A DNA stretch of 64,000 nt. Source: Bryobacterales bacterium. GTDB lineage: Bacteria > Acidobacteriota > Terriglobia > Bryobacterales > Bryobacteraceae. Positions 25,491 to 33,825 of the stretch are shown here, piece after piece. Made by a program: the position numbers and the translations under genes. The DNA is taken from the NCBI GenBank assembly GCA_016721425.1, contig JADKID010000012.1, positions 1-64,000 of the forward strand, given 5' to 3'. Every line of letters starts with the position of its first letter. Positions within the stretch are counted from its first letter, which is position 1. The notes beneath the pieces were generated by a model. The model was not told the origin of the DNA, did not search any database, and saw only the letters and a list, made by a program, of their open reading frames with translations.

Positions 25491-27346
25491 CCCGCCTGCG
25501 CAATGCGGCATTGTGGGCGCTGCCTACGCTGGCCTTCGTCTGGATCTACTGGTTCGCCATGCGGGCCTGGTTCCAGCAGGATGACTTCGCCTGGCTCAGC
25601 CAGGGCCTGGACATCGCTACCTGGCGGGAACTGGTCACGGCCCTCTTCACGCCTCGTGCGCAGGGCACCATCCGGCCGTGGAGCGAGCGCCTGTTCTTCA
25701 TCGCCTTCTACCACTGGTTTGGACTGGATCCCCGGCCTTTCCATCTGTGGGTGGCGCTCACTCAGGTCGCCAACCTGCTGCTGCTGCAATCCGTGGTCTG
25801 GCGGCTGACGAAATCCCGGCTGGCAGCCGTGGCTGCGCCGCTGCTGTGGTTGGTCAACGTGGCGCTGGCAACACCGCTTTCCTGGCTCTCGGCCTACAAC
25901 GAGGTGCTGTGCGCGTTCTTCCTGCTGCTCGCCTTCCGGCTCCTGTTGCAGTGGATCGAGTCTGGCCAGATGCGCTGGTTCTGGCTCCAGGCCTCCGTCT
26001 TCGTTCTCGGCTTCGGTGCGCTGGAGATCAACATAGTCTACCCGGCCCTCGCCGCAGCCTGGTGCCTACTGGCCGCCCGCCGGCAACTGAAACCAGTCCT
26101 GTGGCTGTTTCCGATCAGCGCCCTCTATGCTGTCATCCACTTCGTCGTGGCGGCCAAGCCAACCGAGGGTCCCTATGCCCGCCACTGGGACATTTCGGTA
26201 ATCTTTACGTATTTGCACTATTGCGGGACGGCTCTTACCGGCGGCCTCATCATGCCGCATTGGCGCGTTCCGTCCTGGACCTGGGAAGCCGCCGCCTGGC
26301 CGATGGGCCTGGCGCTGCTGGGCTATGCCATCTGGGCTTGGCGGCAGGGTGAACGCGTGCCGGCCTTTGGAATCCTCTGGTTCTCTATCGCCATCGCCCC
26401 AATTCTGCCGCTGCGCGATCATCTGATGGACTACTATCTCACCGTGCCCACCCTCGGTCTGGCCATTCTCCTCGCCGTCTCAATTCGGGACTCGTTTCGG
26501 AACACATGGTGGAGCCGGTTGGCCGTTTTGGGACTACTGGCGGCATACGTTGCGTTTTCCCTGCCGGTGAACCGGACCGAAACGAAGTGGCGCTGGGCGC
26601 GCGGCCATCGCATCCGGGCCCTGGTGGAGGGCATAGAACGAGCGCATGAACTTCATCCTAAGAAGATGATTCTGCTGACCGGACTCGATTCCGAGCTGTT
26701 CTGGTCCGGCCTCTATGACGCCCCGGGCCGGCTCTTCGGCGCCCTGGATGTCTATCTGGCGCCCGGCGAAGAGGCGAGCATCGACCTGCACCCCGAGTTG
26801 GGCGATGTGGGCCAGTGGCTGGGCGCCAAGGGCGCCGTGGCTCGCGCACTCTCCAAAGATCAAGCGATTGTGTATCATTTTGATCAATCTGTATTGCGAA
26901 ATGTCACGCGGCAGTTCGAGAGGAAGATGCCGGCCGAGTGGCGAAACGCACGCCCGCGCATGGTCAACGCGGGCCAAGCGGCTTACGCCGACGATCTTGG
27001 AGCAGGCTGGCACGCGGCCGACGGCGACTGGCGCTGGATGTCCAAACAGGCCGAGGTCAAACTGGCCGGGCCAACCTCGCCCTCCGATCGCCTTCTCGTG
27101 TCAGGATTCTGCCCCGAATCGATCCTCGCGAAACCACTGCACCTCACCGTCAAGGCCGATGGCATCACGTTGGGTGAGTTGCAGATCACCCGCCTAAACT
27201 CATCATTCGAAACCACATTTGCTCTCCCCAAAGAGCTTTTGGGACGCTCCGGCATACTCGTGGAACTGTCCGTAGACCGCACCGTGACCACGCCCGGCGA
27301 CGGCCGAGAGATGGGGTTGGTCTTCGGCCGGATCGGCCTCCGGTAG
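25487..27346 (+). CDS. Polytopic membrane protein, GT39-like glycosyltransferase with C-terminal beta domain
   Basis: A 619-residue protein with about ten membrane helices in residues 1-370, then a soluble C-terminal half. The N-terminal loop has QQDDFAWL (about 30-37), matching the acidic loop after helix 1 of ArnT/dolichyl-phosphate-mannose-type glycosyltransferases, so a lipid-linked sugar transferase is likely. Residues about 500-617 are a beta-sandwich-like domain shared with the preceding lipoprotein (DGDWRWMSK, VDRTVTTPGDGREMGLVFGR). It is co-expressed with that lipoprotein by a 4-bp overlap. Target unknown; the shared domain may bind the same glycan or protein partner. Confidence 0.82.
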   Translation: MTRLRNAALWALPTLAFVWIYWFAMRAWFQQDDFAWLSQGLDIATWRELVTALFTPRAQGTIRPWSERLFFIAFYHWFGLDPRPFHLWVALTQVANLLLLQSVVWRLTKSRLAAVAAPLLWLVNVALATPLSWLSAYNEVLCAFFLLLAFRLLLQWIESGQMRWFWLQASVFVLGFGALEINIVYPALAAAWCLLAARRQLKPVLWLFPISALYAVIHFVVAAKPTEGPYARHWDISVIFTYLHYCGTALTGGLIMPHWRVPSWTWEAAAWPMGLALLGYAIWAWRQGERVPAFGILWFSIAIAPILPLRDHLMDYYLTVPTLGLAILLAVSIRDSFRNTWWSRLAVLGLLAAYVAFSLPVNRTETKWRWARGHRIRALVEGIERAHELHPKKMILLTGLDSELFWSGLYDAPGRLFGALDVYLAPGEEASIDLHPELGDVGQWLGAKGAVARALSKDQAIVYHFDQSVLRNVTRQFERKMPAEWRNARPRMVNAGQAAYADDLGAGWHAADGDWRWMSKQAEVKLAGPTSPSDRLLVSGFCPESILAKPLHLTVKADGITLGELQITRLNSSFETTFALPKELLGRSGILVELSVDRTVTTPGDGREMGLVFGRIGLR

Positions 27347-27625
27347 GCCGCCCCCCCACGCGCGGGCCAGAGCATTAATTTTCATCCTTATCTTGAGAAG
27401 AATGTCGGTTTCGTGAAACATCCTCTAAGGAAACGCGTCTGTACGAATACGCTCTTAATGAAATCCGTTGCTTTGGCCGATAAGCTGGGATATGCTGACA
27501 GCCCAAGTCCGGATGGCTCAGATGAGCCGGCAGCATGGCAATGGCACCCGCAAGTTGGGTGGGCGAGAGCGGCATCGTGAGTTCGCGGTTCGGATTCCGA
27601 GGATGGGATCCAGGCGAGCGAGAAT

Positions 27626-27642
27626 TTGGCACTTGAATTGCT
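27626..27642 (+). promoter_or_regulatory. Sigma-54-type -24/-12 promoter
   Basis: TTGGCAC at 27626-27632 and TTGCT at 27638-27642, with the invariant GG and GC 10 bp apart as needed for RpoN. Matches the consensus YTGGCACGrNNNTTGCW at all but the two less conserved positions. It would start transcription near 27653, 184 nt before the DksA/TraR-like gene. Confidence 0.6.
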
Positions 27643-27694
27643 AAGATGTGATATCCTAGCGGATTGCCACCGCCGGGATGGTGATCGGGACTAG

Positions 27695-27722
27695 TAGGAA
27701 TTGCTTACTAGGGATTGCTTAT
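27695..27722 (+). repeat. Tandem 14-bp direct repeat in the dksA-like leader
   Basis: TAGGAATTGCTTAC (27695-27708) followed directly by TAGGGATTGCTTAT (27709-27722), two mismatches. It lies downstream of the sigma-54-type promoter, so it is in the expected leader RNA or is a protein site. Confidence 0.6.
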
Positions 27723-27733
27723 ATGAGGTTTTT

Positions 27734-27793
27734 TGAGTGAGGACCACTCACATGTTGGAACTTTTTGGGCAACTCCAGCGTCAATACCGGTGA
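27734..27793 (+). promoter_or_regulatory. Leader hairpin and possible 13-codon leader peptide
   Basis: A hairpin TGAGTG/CACTCA (27734-27750, loop AGGAC) is followed by ATG at 27752 opening MLELFGQLQRQYR and a TGA at 27791-27793. The GAGG at 27737-27742 that would serve as ribosome site is inside the hairpin. The layout suits regulation by leader translation; this is a conjecture. Confidence 0.35.
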
Positions 27794-27836
27794 CAGAGAG
27801 CAAGAAGAAAAACAAGAACTACTGGGAGACAAGACT

Positions 27837-28214
27837 ATGACCAAGACGGAGCTGAACAAATACAAGCAGATCCTGGAAACCAAGCTGACTGAACTGTCGC
27901 AGGCCGTCCGGGACCGCGATGGCATCGCCATCGAAAAGAGCCCGGATGCGCTCGACGAGGTCCAACACGCCGCTGAACGGGAGTTGGCCATCCGCAACCT
28001 CGACCGGGAGTCCCATCTCCTCCGCAACGTGCGCGGCGCCCTGCGGCGCATCGAGGAGGGCGCTTTCGGCGTCTGCCTGCACTGCGAAGAAGATATCAAC
28101 CCGAAACGGCTCAACGCCGTCCCCTGGACGCCTTTCTGCATCCAGTGCCAGGAACTCGCCGATCGCAATCGCGTCGAAAACAGCGAGATGTTTGAAGAAT
28201 TGATGGTTGCCTAG
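27837..28214 (+). CDS. DksA/TraR family zinc-finger protein
   Basis: A 125-residue protein with an N-terminal coiled-coil helix pair (about 5-75) and a C-terminal C4 zinc finger: CLHCEEDINPKRL then CIQC (C-x2-C-x17-C-x2-C). DksA/TraR proteins bind the RNA polymerase secondary channel and adjust promoter output with ppGpp; zinc-finger members can also bind elsewhere. The acidic residues at the coiled-coil tip (SPDALDEVQHAAERE) fit the family. ATG 27837 is chosen for GGGAG 8 nt upstream. It is transcribed alone, ends in a strong terminator, and its sigma-54-like promoter is unusual for such a gene. Confidence 0.93.
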   Translation: MTKTELNKYKQILETKLTELSQAVRDRDGIAIEKSPDALDEVQHAAERELAIRNLDRESHLLRNVRGALRRIEEGAFGVCLHCEEDINPKRLNAVPWTPFCIQCQELADRNRVENSEMFEELMVA

Positions 28215-28239
28215 TCTTCCAACTCCGAACTGGCAATAC

Positions 28240-28270
28240 GGGCGCGAGCGCCACCTGCTCGCGCCCTTTC
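28240..28270 (+). terminator. Rho-independent terminator of the dksA-like gene
   Basis: Perfect 10-bp stem GGGCGCGAGC/GCTCGCGCCC (28240-28249 and 28257-28266), 7-nt loop, then TTTC and further T-rich bases. Confidence 0.85.
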
Positions 28271-28304
28271 TTTCTTCCAACCCCGATTCGCTGATGCCGG
28301 GTGC

Positions 28305-28709
28305 CTAGGATTCACTCGCCTTTGCCTGCTCCGACGTTGCGTTCTCCTGCACCGCACCCGGCCTCCGATATCTCTCGCGGCGCGCCCGCCAACTCACAAA
28401 ATTGCACCGGCACGGCTCGCACCTCCACCGATGGCCGCCCAACGCCAATTGCAGATCCTGCCACACGCTGGTCCGGTAGTACTTCGGATCCCACACGGTC
28501 AGATCCATCCGCAGGCAGCGCGGGCACTTCGCATAGATGATTGCCGACAGGCCAATCGGCACATCGTCAAACCTGGCCCCGCAATCATTACACCGGAAGG
28601 GAAACTGGCCAAACCAGGTCAGGAGATGCTCCACCAGTCCGTGCGACTTCCCGGTTCGCACCGCGGTGGAGCCACACTCCGGACAGCTGCTGAGCCCGCG
28701 CTTTGCCAA
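28305..28709 (-). CDS. Zinc-ribbon protein with three CxxC pairs
   Basis: A 134-residue protein with CPECG (9-13), CNDCG (about 40-44), CPRC (about 62-65) and CEPC (about 95-98), giving at least two zinc ribbons. It has a TTG start: the TTG at 28709 is 10 nt after AGAGG and puts the first Cys at residue 9. The C-terminal tail is basic then acidic. No family with known function is recognised; such proteins often bind RNA or polymerase. It converges with the dksA-like gene and stands 50 bp downstream of the aminotransferase gene. Confidence 0.75.
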   Translation of the reverse strand: MAKRGLSSCPECGSTAVRTGKSHGLVEHLLTWFGQFPFRCNDCGARFDDVPIGLSAIIYAKCPRCLRMDLTVWDPKYYRTSVWQDLQLALGGHRWRCEPCRCNFVSWRARRERYRRPGAVQENATSEQAKASES

Positions 28710-28758
28710 TCTGACGATACCTCTATCTTTTGATCTTAACCCTACTCCGTTACCGCTG

Positions 28759-29649
28759 TTACAGATTCACCTGGCGGTGGCACTCGCGTTCTGCCGCCCG
28801 TCCCAAAGACTCCGCCTCGTACCTGGAAAACGCCTCGGCCAGCAGGTCTCGCACCCGGCTCTCACCGCGAACCGCTAGCCCCTCAATCGCCGCCACCGGG
28901 AGCAGATCCCGCGTGGTGGACGTGATGAACACAGAGTCTGCCCGTTCCAGGTCGTCCAGCGTCAACACGCCCTCAGAGACCTGAATCCCGGGAGCACGCA
29001 CTGCCTCCAACAGCAGTTCGCGAGTTACACCAGGCAGGCACCCGCTCGCCAGCGGAGGCGTCAGAGCCCGATCGCCAAACACAGCAAAGATGTTGGCCGA
29101 TGTGCACTCGCTCACCTCTCCGCGCTCATTCAATAGCACAACCTCATCCTGGCCGCGCAGGTGCGCCTCTTCATACCAAACCAGATTCATCGCCCAGGAT
29201 GTCGTTTTCGCGCCCGCAAACAGGCTCTCAGCGTGCCGCGCGTTGGGAATGATGCCAAGCCTAGCCGAGGAGCCCCAAACGCTCCTGGGCGCCGTGAAGG
29301 CGATCAGATCGGCGGCCTGCTTCTGCTCCGCCCCGGCCCACATCGTGCCGCCATTGCGCGTAACCAGAACGCGCAGCGTGGCGTCCTGCTCCTGATTGGC
29401 AGCCACCAGCTTCATCAACCTGGATTCCAGTTCCGCCACCTCCCACGGGAACGGCACACGCAGCAGATCGGCGTCCTTGCGCATCCGAGCCCAGTGACGC
29501 TCAAAGGCAAACAGCACGCCGCCGGAAATCTTGATTGTGGAAAAGACGCCCCAGCCCGTGAAAAGACCAACCTGGCCCACTCGCAATGAATACTCGTCCG
29601 CCTGGCGGATACGGCCGTTATGAAGGTATTGGGGACGGATCACTCCCAT
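28759..29649 (-). CDS. Class IV PLP-dependent aminotransferase
   Basis: A 296-residue fold-type IV aminotransferase of the BCAT/D-amino-acid transaminase/aminodeoxychorismate lyase group. The Schiff-base Lys lies in GAKTTSWAMNLVWYE (about residue 148), followed by the PLP-site Glu in NERGEVSECTSANIF and the phosphate-binding TSTTRDLLPV. The N-terminal HNGRIRQADEYSLRVGQVGLF is typical of branched-chain-type enzymes. Exact substrate (branched-chain keto acids, D-Ala or aminodeoxychorismate) cannot be set by sequence; the layout best matches the BCAT-like group. The gene ends 50 bp before the zinc-ribbon gene and starts 20 bp downstream of the HipA-like gene, so the three may form one transcript. 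Confidence 0.88.
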   Translation of the reverse strand: MGVIRPQYLHNGRIRQADEYSLRVGQVGLFTGWGVFSTIKISGGVLFAFERHWARMRKDADLLRVPFPWEVAELESRLMKLVAANQEQDATLRVLVTRNGGTMWAGAEQKQAADLIAFTAPRSVWGSSARLGIIPNARHAESLFAGAKTTSWAMNLVWYEEAHLRGQDEVVLLNERGEVSECTSANIFAVFGDRALTPPLASGCLPGVTRELLLEAVRAPGIQVSEGVLTLDDLERADSVFITSTTRDLLPVAAIEGLAVRGESRVRDLLAEAFSRYEAESLGRAAERECHRQVNL

Positions 29650-29669
29650 ATTGTACGGGAGTCTTTCCC

Positions 29670-30515
29670 TCAGGCCGCATTCCAGTTGGGAAAGACCTGA
29701 GCCCTGGCCCGCACGGAAGCGAGAAGGAGAGTCTCGATCCTCTTGCGCCGCTCAAGAAGCCGCCCGAGCAGTTCCTCCAACTCCCGCTCCTCCTGCTCCG
29801 AATCCAGCCAGGAGCGCGGCAACTCCCGCAGGATGTGATCGAAGATGGACTCCGGGCAGTGGCGCGCCTGGTCCAGCCACGGCTGCAAGTCGTCGAGGCC
29901 GCGTAGAGATTCATACACCTGGGGCCGGAAGTACAGGCCCTGGATCGGCGAATCGTTGAAGGCCCAGTGCGGCCCATCAAAGACATAGCCGTGGTCCACC
30001 ATCTGCACGATGAACCCTTTCCGCTGCGGCGCCACCGTTTCGTCATCCAGCCAGTCACGCAGACGACGGCGGAAGAAGATGGCCTGCCGCGAGTCCGAGT
30101 TGGCCGTCCACTTGTCGAAAACCAGCGCGCCCAGAAAGTGATTCAGATTCGCCACGCCGGCGAGCATCGAATCCGGCAGGTAGTCGTATACCGCTTCCGT
30201 ATGCGGGTTGCCCGGAAACTGCGAGCCGAAATGCCAACCCGGCCCCACCGGCAGGCGCCCCGACCCCAGTTGCAGGCAGACCTCCTGCTCATTCAACAGA
30301 AACTGCTCCGAGAGAGATACTACCCGCACCTGAGGAGCCGAGATCCGCAGGTGGCGCAACAGCACCGCGCCAATCCACTCGTTGATCAGGATGCGCCGGT
30401 GCTGCGGATTCTCCCTGAACTTCGTCACATACCAGCCGCCATCGTCGCAGGCGAGCAGATGGGCCTGCGCGCCTCCGCGCATCTTTCGCTCCAATCTCGT
30501 CGCATTGACTGGCAT
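29670..30515 (-). CDS. HipA-like kinase family protein
   Basis: A 281-residue protein with the HipA-like kinase core. An ATP-site Lys lies in WYVTKFRENPQ (about 31-35), the segment AVYDYLPDSMLAGVANLNHFLGALVFDKW (split, about 108-136) holds the catalytic-loop D of FDKWTANSDSRQ, and VQMVDHGYVFDG carries the metal-binding Asp. This resembles the orphan 'HipA-like kinase' group of soil bacteria, not full HipA, as no HipB antitoxin gene is nearby. A Ser/Thr kinase role is inferred. It is divergent from the 76-residue gene at 30636. Confidence 0.8.
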   Translation of the reverse strand: MPVNATRLERKMRGGAQAHLLACDDGGWYVTKFRENPQHRRILINEWIGAVLLRHLRISAPQVRVVSLSEQFLLNEQEVCLQLGSGRLPVGPGWHFGSQFPGNPHTEAVYDYLPDSMLAGVANLNHFLGALVFDKWTANSDSRQAIFFRRRLRDWLDDETVAPQRKGFIVQMVDHGYVFDGPHWAFNDSPIQGLYFRPQVYESLRGLDDLQPWLDQARHCPESIFDHILRELPRSWLDSEQEERELEELLGRLLERRKRIETLLLASVRARAQVFPNWNAA

Positions 30516-30635
30516 GGCTGGCTAAACTAAAGAATAAGACCTCGTGCGCGGCGGCCTCAACCGATGGCGTCACACCATGTTGGCAGAACCCGGCCGCGCC
30601 AGCCAATCGCAGGAACGAAACAAGGAGACTCAATC

Positions 30636-30866
30636 ATGGACGAACAGGCCAAGGGTGCGGAACTGGATGCCAAAGGATCAGACAAGGAAAAAGGCAAAGA
30701 CGAGATCGCATTGGACCTCATGAAGTTCATCGCCACTGCGACGGGCTATGGCAGAGGCCCCCAATCGGTCGGTTTCGCCGGCAAGGGCGCCCGCACTCCC
30801 GAAGAACAGGCCGAATCGCTGCTGGAGTTATTCCAGCGCTGCCGCGCCGTTGTGAAGCAGAGCTAG
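30636..30866 (+). CDS. 76-residue small protein of unknown function
   Basis: A short acidic-then-helical protein. ATG 30636 has AAGGAGA 7 nt upstream, a strong ribosome site. The C-terminal 50 residues (EIALDLMKFIATATGYGRG, then ARTPEEQAESLLELFQRCRAVV) look like a helical bundle. No domain is recognised. It is divergent from the HipA-like kinase gene with about 120 bp between, and followed by a hairpin. Confidence 0.75.
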   Translation: MDEQAKGAELDAKGSDKEKGKDEIALDLMKFIATATGYGRGPQSVGFAGKGARTPEEQAESLLELFQRCRAVVKQS

Positions 30867-30871
30867 GCCCC

Positions 30872-30906
30872 AAAAACACAGGGCGCCCCAATTTGGCAGG
30901 GCGCCC
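30872..30906 (-). terminator. Hairpin with T-run on the minus side, terminator for the H1-like gene
   Basis: 8-bp stem GGGCGCCC (30881-30888) with its inverted copy at 30899-30906, 10-nt loop. The minus strand then runs TGTGTTTTT, so it works best for the histone-like gene; it may also end the + strand gene. Confidence 0.7.
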
Positions 30907-30966
30907 CATTGAACATCAGCAATCGCTTCAGTGTTTGATTAATCGGCCCAACGAGTAGTTCGCAGA

Positions 30967-31235
30967 CTACTTCTTTTTGGGAGCGGCGGCCTTCTTCGGA
31001 GCAGGAGCAGCCTTCTTGGGGGCGGCGGCCTTCTTCGGAGCCGGAGCAGCCTTTTTCACAACAACAGCGGCCTTCTTCGGAGCCGGGGCGGCCTTCTTCG
31101 GAGCCGGGGCAGCCTTCTTAGGGGCAGCGGCCTTCTTCGGAGCGGGCTTGGCGGGCGGAGCGGCCTTCTTAGGGGCAGGGGCAGCAGCCTTCTTAGGAGC
31201 AGCAGCCTTTTTGGTAGCAGTTTTCACTGTTTTTG
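30967..31235 (-). repeat. Imperfect KKAAxP-coding tandem repeats
   Basis: Repeated GCC-GCC-AAG-AAG units (gcagcc ttcttcgg on the + strand) spell KKAA blocks in the tail of the H1-like gene, a slippage-prone region. Confidence 0.75.
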
Positions 31236-31575
31236 GATTCACCTTTCGAACGGCGGCTTGCGCCGTGTTTTTGGCGGCCGCCGGAGCGGACGCCTTCCCA
31301 ACCTGTAGGGAGGGAACCGGGCGGGTGGATTTGCGGCTGCTCCCGGCGGCGGCATCAGCCATACTCGTGGCTGCCGGCGGCTCGGGTGCGCGCACTGTAA
31401 CAACCGGAGGAGCCACACTGGCGGGCTTCAACTCCGGCACTTCCACCTCAAACTCTTCGTCGTCATAATCGTCCTCGCCGTGGAGATCGGACACTGCGTC
31501 GTCTCCGAATCCGGAGTCGAAATCGGACTGGTCGTCGTCGTACCTGTCTAATCGCGTTGCATCCATTTGGAGCAT
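30967..31575 (-). CDS. Histone H1-like lysine/alanine-rich protein
   Basis: About 202 residues. Residues 1-45 are acidic (DDDQSDFDSGFGDD and DEDDYDDEEFEVEVPEL-like), the middle is Pro/Ala-rich, and the last 95 residues are a low-complexity run of KKAA, PAPKKAA and AAPKK units. Such PAKKA repeats match bacterial H1-like and HU-tail proteins that bind DNA by charge. ATG 31575 is used because AGGAGGG lies 10 nt upstream, though MDATRL at 31566 is possible. The tail (30967-31235) is repetitive DNA and may vary between strains. Confidence 0.82.
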   Translation of the reverse strand: MLQMDATRLDRYDDDQSDFDSGFGDDAVSDLHGEDDYDDEEFEVEVPELKPASVAPPVVTVRAPEPPAATSMADAAAGSSRKSTRPVPSLQVGKASAPAAAKNTAQAAVRKVNPKTVKTATKKAAAPKKAAAPAPKKAAPPAKPAPKKAAAPKKAAPAPKKAAPAPKKAAVVVKKAAPAPKKAAAPKKAAPAPKKAAAPKKK

Positions 31576-31970
31576 GAGAGGCCAACCCTCCTGCACGGGC
31601 TGAATCATTTTTAGGATAACTTGTTTTTTATGAGAAGCAAGGGGTTGTTAGCGGAAGCTGGCAATGAAGCAATCCGGCACAACGGAAGGAGTAGCAGGAG
31701 TTGGACGTTTTGCTGACTGCCAGACTACCGGTTTTGGCCGTTTTTGCAGGGTTTGAGCCCGTTTGCCGGAATCGCACCCCGTGCTGCGCCACGCTGGGAT
31801 CACGCTGCCGGCTGGAGCATTCTTTCGTTACGCTGCCGTAATTTTCCGCGCGTCCACCGCGCGGGCCAGGCTGAGTAGCGGACCGCCGGTAACGCCGCGG
31901 CCCACCCCGAGAGCCGAATGCACAACTCTCCTGCAAGCCATCGAATGAAGTTGTCTGAGAATGAGAAGCC
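31576..31970. other. Intergenic, no gene recognised
   Basis: About 395 bp between the H1-like and MltD-like genes. Open frames here are short and lack ribosome sites. No promoter is clear. Confidence 0.4.
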
Positions 31971-33674
31971 TTAGCGGCTGGCCGTCTTGCGCGTCTTCGC
32001 GGCGTTGGAAGCCACCTGCGTGGAACGCCCTGCGCGTCCCGTCGCCGTTCGTCCCTTGGCAGCGTATCCACGGCGTGCAGCCGGCGCCTTGGCGCGTGCC
32101 CGGGCCGCGGTTTTCAGCACCACGTCTTCCCGCAGCGTGGCCGGGATCAGGATCATCTCACCCTGCTCCGGTGCGTCAAAGAACGATGAGTCCAGTCTGG
32201 AGTTGACAGCGACGATGGAGGTGGAGGTCGTGGAATAACGGCGCGCAATAACGGCCAGCGATTCCCCCTCGCCAACCCGATGGAGCCGCCACGAGGCGCG
32301 CTTCTCTTCCGGCACCGATTCCATCGCGGCCATCACCATGGGGCCCTTGCCCCGCGGCACCCTCACCTCGTAGCCGGCCGGAGCAAAGCCCCGCAACAGC
32401 GACGGGTTCAGATCCCGGATCTCGGAAACCGGCAGATCCGCGGCATCGGCAATCAGTCCCAGATTCGTCTGCGCTGCCACCTTCACCGTGTTGTACTCCA
32501 GGGGAGCATCCAGCTCGCCTAGGTCGATCCCGTAAGCTTGCGGGCTCTTGCACACAATCGCCATCGCCAGGATGGCAGGCACGTAGTTCATCGTTTCGCG
32601 CGGCAGTGCGTTGCGCGAGCGGAGCTCCCAGAAATCGGCATACCCCGTGCGCTGCACAGCCCGCTCCACGCAATAGGGTCCGCAGTTGTAGGCGGCCATC
32701 GCCAGATACCAATCGCCGAGCTGCGCGTATAAATCGTGCAGGTGGCGCGCGGCGGCGCGCGTCGCTTTCTCGGGATCCAGACGTTCATCGAAAGTGCGCG
32801 ACGAATCCAACCCGTACTCCGCCCCGCGGCCGCGAATGAACTGCCACATCCCAACCGCTGCCGCCCGGCTGACGGCCCGCGGCACAAAACCGGATTCGGC
32901 TTGTGCCAGGTGGATCATCTCCTGCGGAACGCCCTCTTCGGCCAGAATTCGCGAGATCATCGGCCTGTACTTGCCCGAGCGTTTCATCCCGTAGATGATG
33001 ATCCGGCGGCCGCGCTCGCTGGTGAAGTAGTTCACATAGCTCAGCACTGCGTCATTGACTGCCAGCGGCAATTGAGAGGAAGAGGCAGCCACCTGGGCCA
33101 GCGCGCGGCCCTTCAGCCGCGGATCGATGGGAAACGTCAGGTCCAGAATCTCAGGCAACGGAGATTGCACGAACACAGGGCTTTCCATCGACAGCCCGGA
33201 GCCCAGCGAGTCCACATCGTAGCGATGGATCAGGCGGATCAGATCTTCAAACTTCTTCTCCACCGCCCCGCGGTCGGGCGCCCCTTCCGGCACGTCGAGC
33301 AAGGTGTCGATGGCGGCGTCAAACTCCGCGCGCGCCTCCGCCGGCTTGTTCTCCTGAATGTAGAACTTGCCAAACTGGAAGTGGCGATCGGCCTCACGGA
33401 TGGCCTTCTGCGACGGCGTCAATACCTCGGACGCCGCCTCCCGCGGGATCAACAGGGCGGGCTGCTTAATGGCTGGCGGGGCCACGTCGTCCATCCCGTC
33501 AATGTGCGCCGGCTCGGCCGGGCGCGCGGCGGGCGCGGCACTGCCGGCTGGCGTCAAATTATTGAAAACAGGAGTGCGCTTGGAGCCAAACTGCGCTTGA
33601 GCAAGAGGGAAGGTGGCGGCGAACAACGCCAGGAGAGCCAGAGGCTTGGTTGGAAGATGATGGCAGATGTGCAT
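31971..33674 (-). CDS. mltD: Membrane-bound lytic murein transglycosylase D-like, SLT plus LysM
   Basis: A 567-residue peptidoglycan-cleaving enzyme. Signal peptide about 1-27; a long N-terminal region (30-215); the SLT lysozyme-like domain about 220-350 with IHLAQAESGF (catalytic E260), GMWQFIRGRGAEYGL and AMAAYNCGP; then one LysM peptidoglycan-binding repeat (HRVGEGESLAVIARRYSTT, about 462-510). The tail is basic and Ala-rich. The family cleaves glycan strands to give 1,6-anhydro ends and is exported; this one has no lipobox. It has one LysM where E. coli MltD has two. The ATG follows AGGATCGA. Confidence 0.92.
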   Translation of the reverse strand: MHICHHLPTKPLALLALFAATFPLAQAQFGSKRTPVFNNLTPAGSAAPAARPAEPAHIDGMDDVAPPAIKQPALLIPREAASEVLTPSQKAIREADRHFQFGKFYIQENKPAEARAEFDAAIDTLLDVPEGAPDRGAVEKKFEDLIRLIHRYDVDSLGSGLSMESPVFVQSPLPEILDLTFPIDPRLKGRALAQVAASSSQLPLAVNDAVLSYVNYFTSERGRRIIIYGMKRSGKYRPMISRILAEEGVPQEMIHLAQAESGFVPRAVSRAAAVGMWQFIRGRGAEYGLDSSRTFDERLDPEKATRAAARHLHDLYAQLGDWYLAMAAYNCGPYCVERAVQRTGYADFWELRSRNALPRETMNYVPAILAMAIVCKSPQAYGIDLGELDAPLEYNTVKVAAQTNLGLIADAADLPVSEIRDLNPSLLRGFAPAGYEVRVPRGKGPMVMAAMESVPEEKRASWRLHRVGEGESLAVIARRYSTTSTSIVAVNSRLDSSFFDAPEQGEMILIPATLREDVVLKTAARARAKAPAARRGYAAKGRTATGRAGRSTQVASNAAKTRKTASR

Positions 33675-33803
33675 TCGATCCTATGAAAACCGAGCGGAAG
33701 TATGACTCTTACATGACTATCGACACTTGACTCTATCTCATTAGGGTTCGATGGGTCAAACAGAAACACCACCCGTGGAATCGCGACACAGCTCCGTCCA
33801 GCC

Positions 33804-33819
33804 ACCCCCAAACGGGGGT
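33804..33819 (-). terminator. Weak hairpin after the sugar-transporter gene
   Basis: ACCCCC/GGGGGT stem of 6 bp, loop AAAC, 7 nt past the stop of the transporter gene on the minus strand. There is no T-run, so it is weak. Confidence 0.3.
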
Positions 33820-33825
33820 AGACGC

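Larger units (their letters stand above)
27347..27836. other. 490-bp intergenic leader region
   Basis: Holds the sigma-54-type promoter, tandem repeat, hairpin and possible leader peptide listed separately. The first 280 bp (27347-27625) show nothing recognisable. Confidence 0.6.

Noticed and set aside
27375..27632. An 85-codon minus-strand frame
   Set aside because: Lies in the leader and promoter region of the dksA-like gene; no domain, no ribosome site.
31628..32071. A 148-codon frame on the minus strand
   Set aside because: Overlaps the mltD end in another frame, is Arg/Ser-rich and has no ribosome site.
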